Assembly: GCA_036924085.1 (NCBI GenBank)
Contig: JAVGWX010000003.1
Coordinates: 115,540,764-115,604,763, forward strand
Direction of reading: 5' to 3'
DNA: 64,000 nucleotides
Source of the DNA: Ariolimax columbianus
Lineage: Eukaryota; Mollusca; Gastropoda; Stylommatophora; Arionidae
The notes below the pieces were generated by a model. That model saw nothing but the letters and a program-made list of their open reading frames with translations. It was not told the origin of the DNA and searched no databases. Both the position numbers and the translations under genes were made by a program. The first letter of the stretch is position 1. Every line of letters starts with the position of its first letter. This document shows positions 63,251 to 64,000 of the stretch, in pieces.

Positions 63251-64000
63251 ATGAGTACAGTATGTTATTAAGTTGTTTAGTTGAGTATGTCCTTCAATTG
63301 TTAACTTTAACATGAGTATGTTTTTCAATTGTTAACATAACTAGATTATGTTCTGAAGTTGTTTACATGAGTTTGTTATTAAATTGTAAACATAAGTATG
63401 TAATAAAAATGTTTACAGGAGTATGCTATTAAATTGTTAACATGAGTGTGTTCTTAATATTGAGGGCAAGGAGGGGAAGATAGAGAAATAAAGAGAGAGA
63501 GAGAGAGAGAGTTAGGTCTGTCACATGATGGATAAGAAATTATGTCTGGTCAAGTAAGTATAGATTTAAGAATACAATATCTACATTCATGAAAATATGA
63601 GTTCTTAACAGTGGATTGTATGAAATCTGTACACCGAACAAGTTGCAAAACTTCCAACTACCTTTCTTTCAATAATGAAATGACCAGCAGAACTATTTTC
63701 AATCACTGTAAGAAAAAATATTATTAGAAAGCCCCCAGTATTTGAATTGTTAATTTTTTGTATAGTGTTGTTTCACAAGAGATGAAACCAGATGATAATA
63801 TCATTTGTAATAACAAAACCCTAAGAAAAAAATAGGCTTGTTAACACAAAAGTGTACAACTGTTTATGGAAAGGAATTGGTAAAAAAACCATACAAGTTA
63901 GGGTTAAACTGACATGTAGGAAGTCAAGAAAACAAGACTGAAGACGATGAACTCCCTCAGATATGTCACATTTTCTTCATTTATGGTTGCTTTTAATTGG
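63251..64000. other. Start of ANAPC4 intron 19, unassigned
   Basis: 63230-63450 has a loose repetition of TTAACATGAGTATG-like and TATTAAATTGTT-like phrases, about 35-40 bp apart. The rest is AT-rich without a recognisable exon. Confidence 0.45.
63492..63512. repeat. GA microsatellite
   Basis: About ten GA units in the intron after exon 19. Confidence 0.9.

Noticed and set aside
63640..63710. Possible next ANAPC4 exon (CTACCTTTCTTTCAATAATG followed by CACTGTAAG)
   Set aside because: The frame needed to follow exon 19 (phase 2) does not give a convincing match to the expected FKFPFLWNN region, and stops occur in the other frames.

Overview
The window is AT-rich, intron-rich animal DNA. It is almost certainly from a lophotrochozoan invertebrate, most likely a mollusc and perhaps a gastropod. 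The reasons are short exons separated by 1-6 kb introns with GT-AG sites, several tRNA-derived and other SINE families, many decayed non-LTR retrotransposons (RTE-like, CR1/L2-like, and an RNase H-bearing I/Jockey-like type whose 3' end resembles copies common in mollusc genomes), and many micro- and minisatellites. The species assignment is inference. No bacterial-style operons, CRISPR arrays or viral genomes are visible.

The one gene identified with confidence is ANAPC4, encoding subunit 4 of the anaphase-promoting complex (APC/C), on the + strand. Nineteen coding exons were placed, from the start codon at 14395 to 62427. All splice phases agree, and together they encode about 573 residues that follow human APC4 (808 aa) without a gap. 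The last roughly 230 codons must lie beyond the right edge. None of the longer open frames in the window is this gene. A second, unidentified gene is suggested by one well-bounded 240-bp exon on the - strand at 4231-4470.

Layout: 1-14.4 kb is intergenic, with a 72-bp tandem array, SINEs, LINE fragments and the minus-strand exon. From 14.4 to 62.4 kb lies ANAPC4, whose introns hold nearly everything else. Intron 6 (24.9-28.5 kb) carries an RTE retrotransposon split by a SINE and then a 1.1-kb antisense piece of 18S rRNA with a GC-rich flank. Intron 7 has a second RTE split by a different SINE and an 82-bp tandem array. Intron 9 has a probable piggyBac-type element with TTAA ends. Introns 12, 14, 15 and 16 each carry a different minisatellite. 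Intron 14 also has two large LINE remnants facing in opposite directions. From 62.4 kb to the end there is a CR1/L2-like fragment and unassigned sequence.

The most interesting observations are four. The SINE families look mosaic: family 1 and family 2 share one central module, families 2 and 3 share another, and the family 2 tail resembles the 3' end of the RNase H LINE. The antisense 18S rRNA fragment sits inside an ANAPC4 intron. The intron 12 minisatellite has two domains. About 30 bp of the exon 19 end and donor is copied in intron 18. I found no convincing new multi-gene system.
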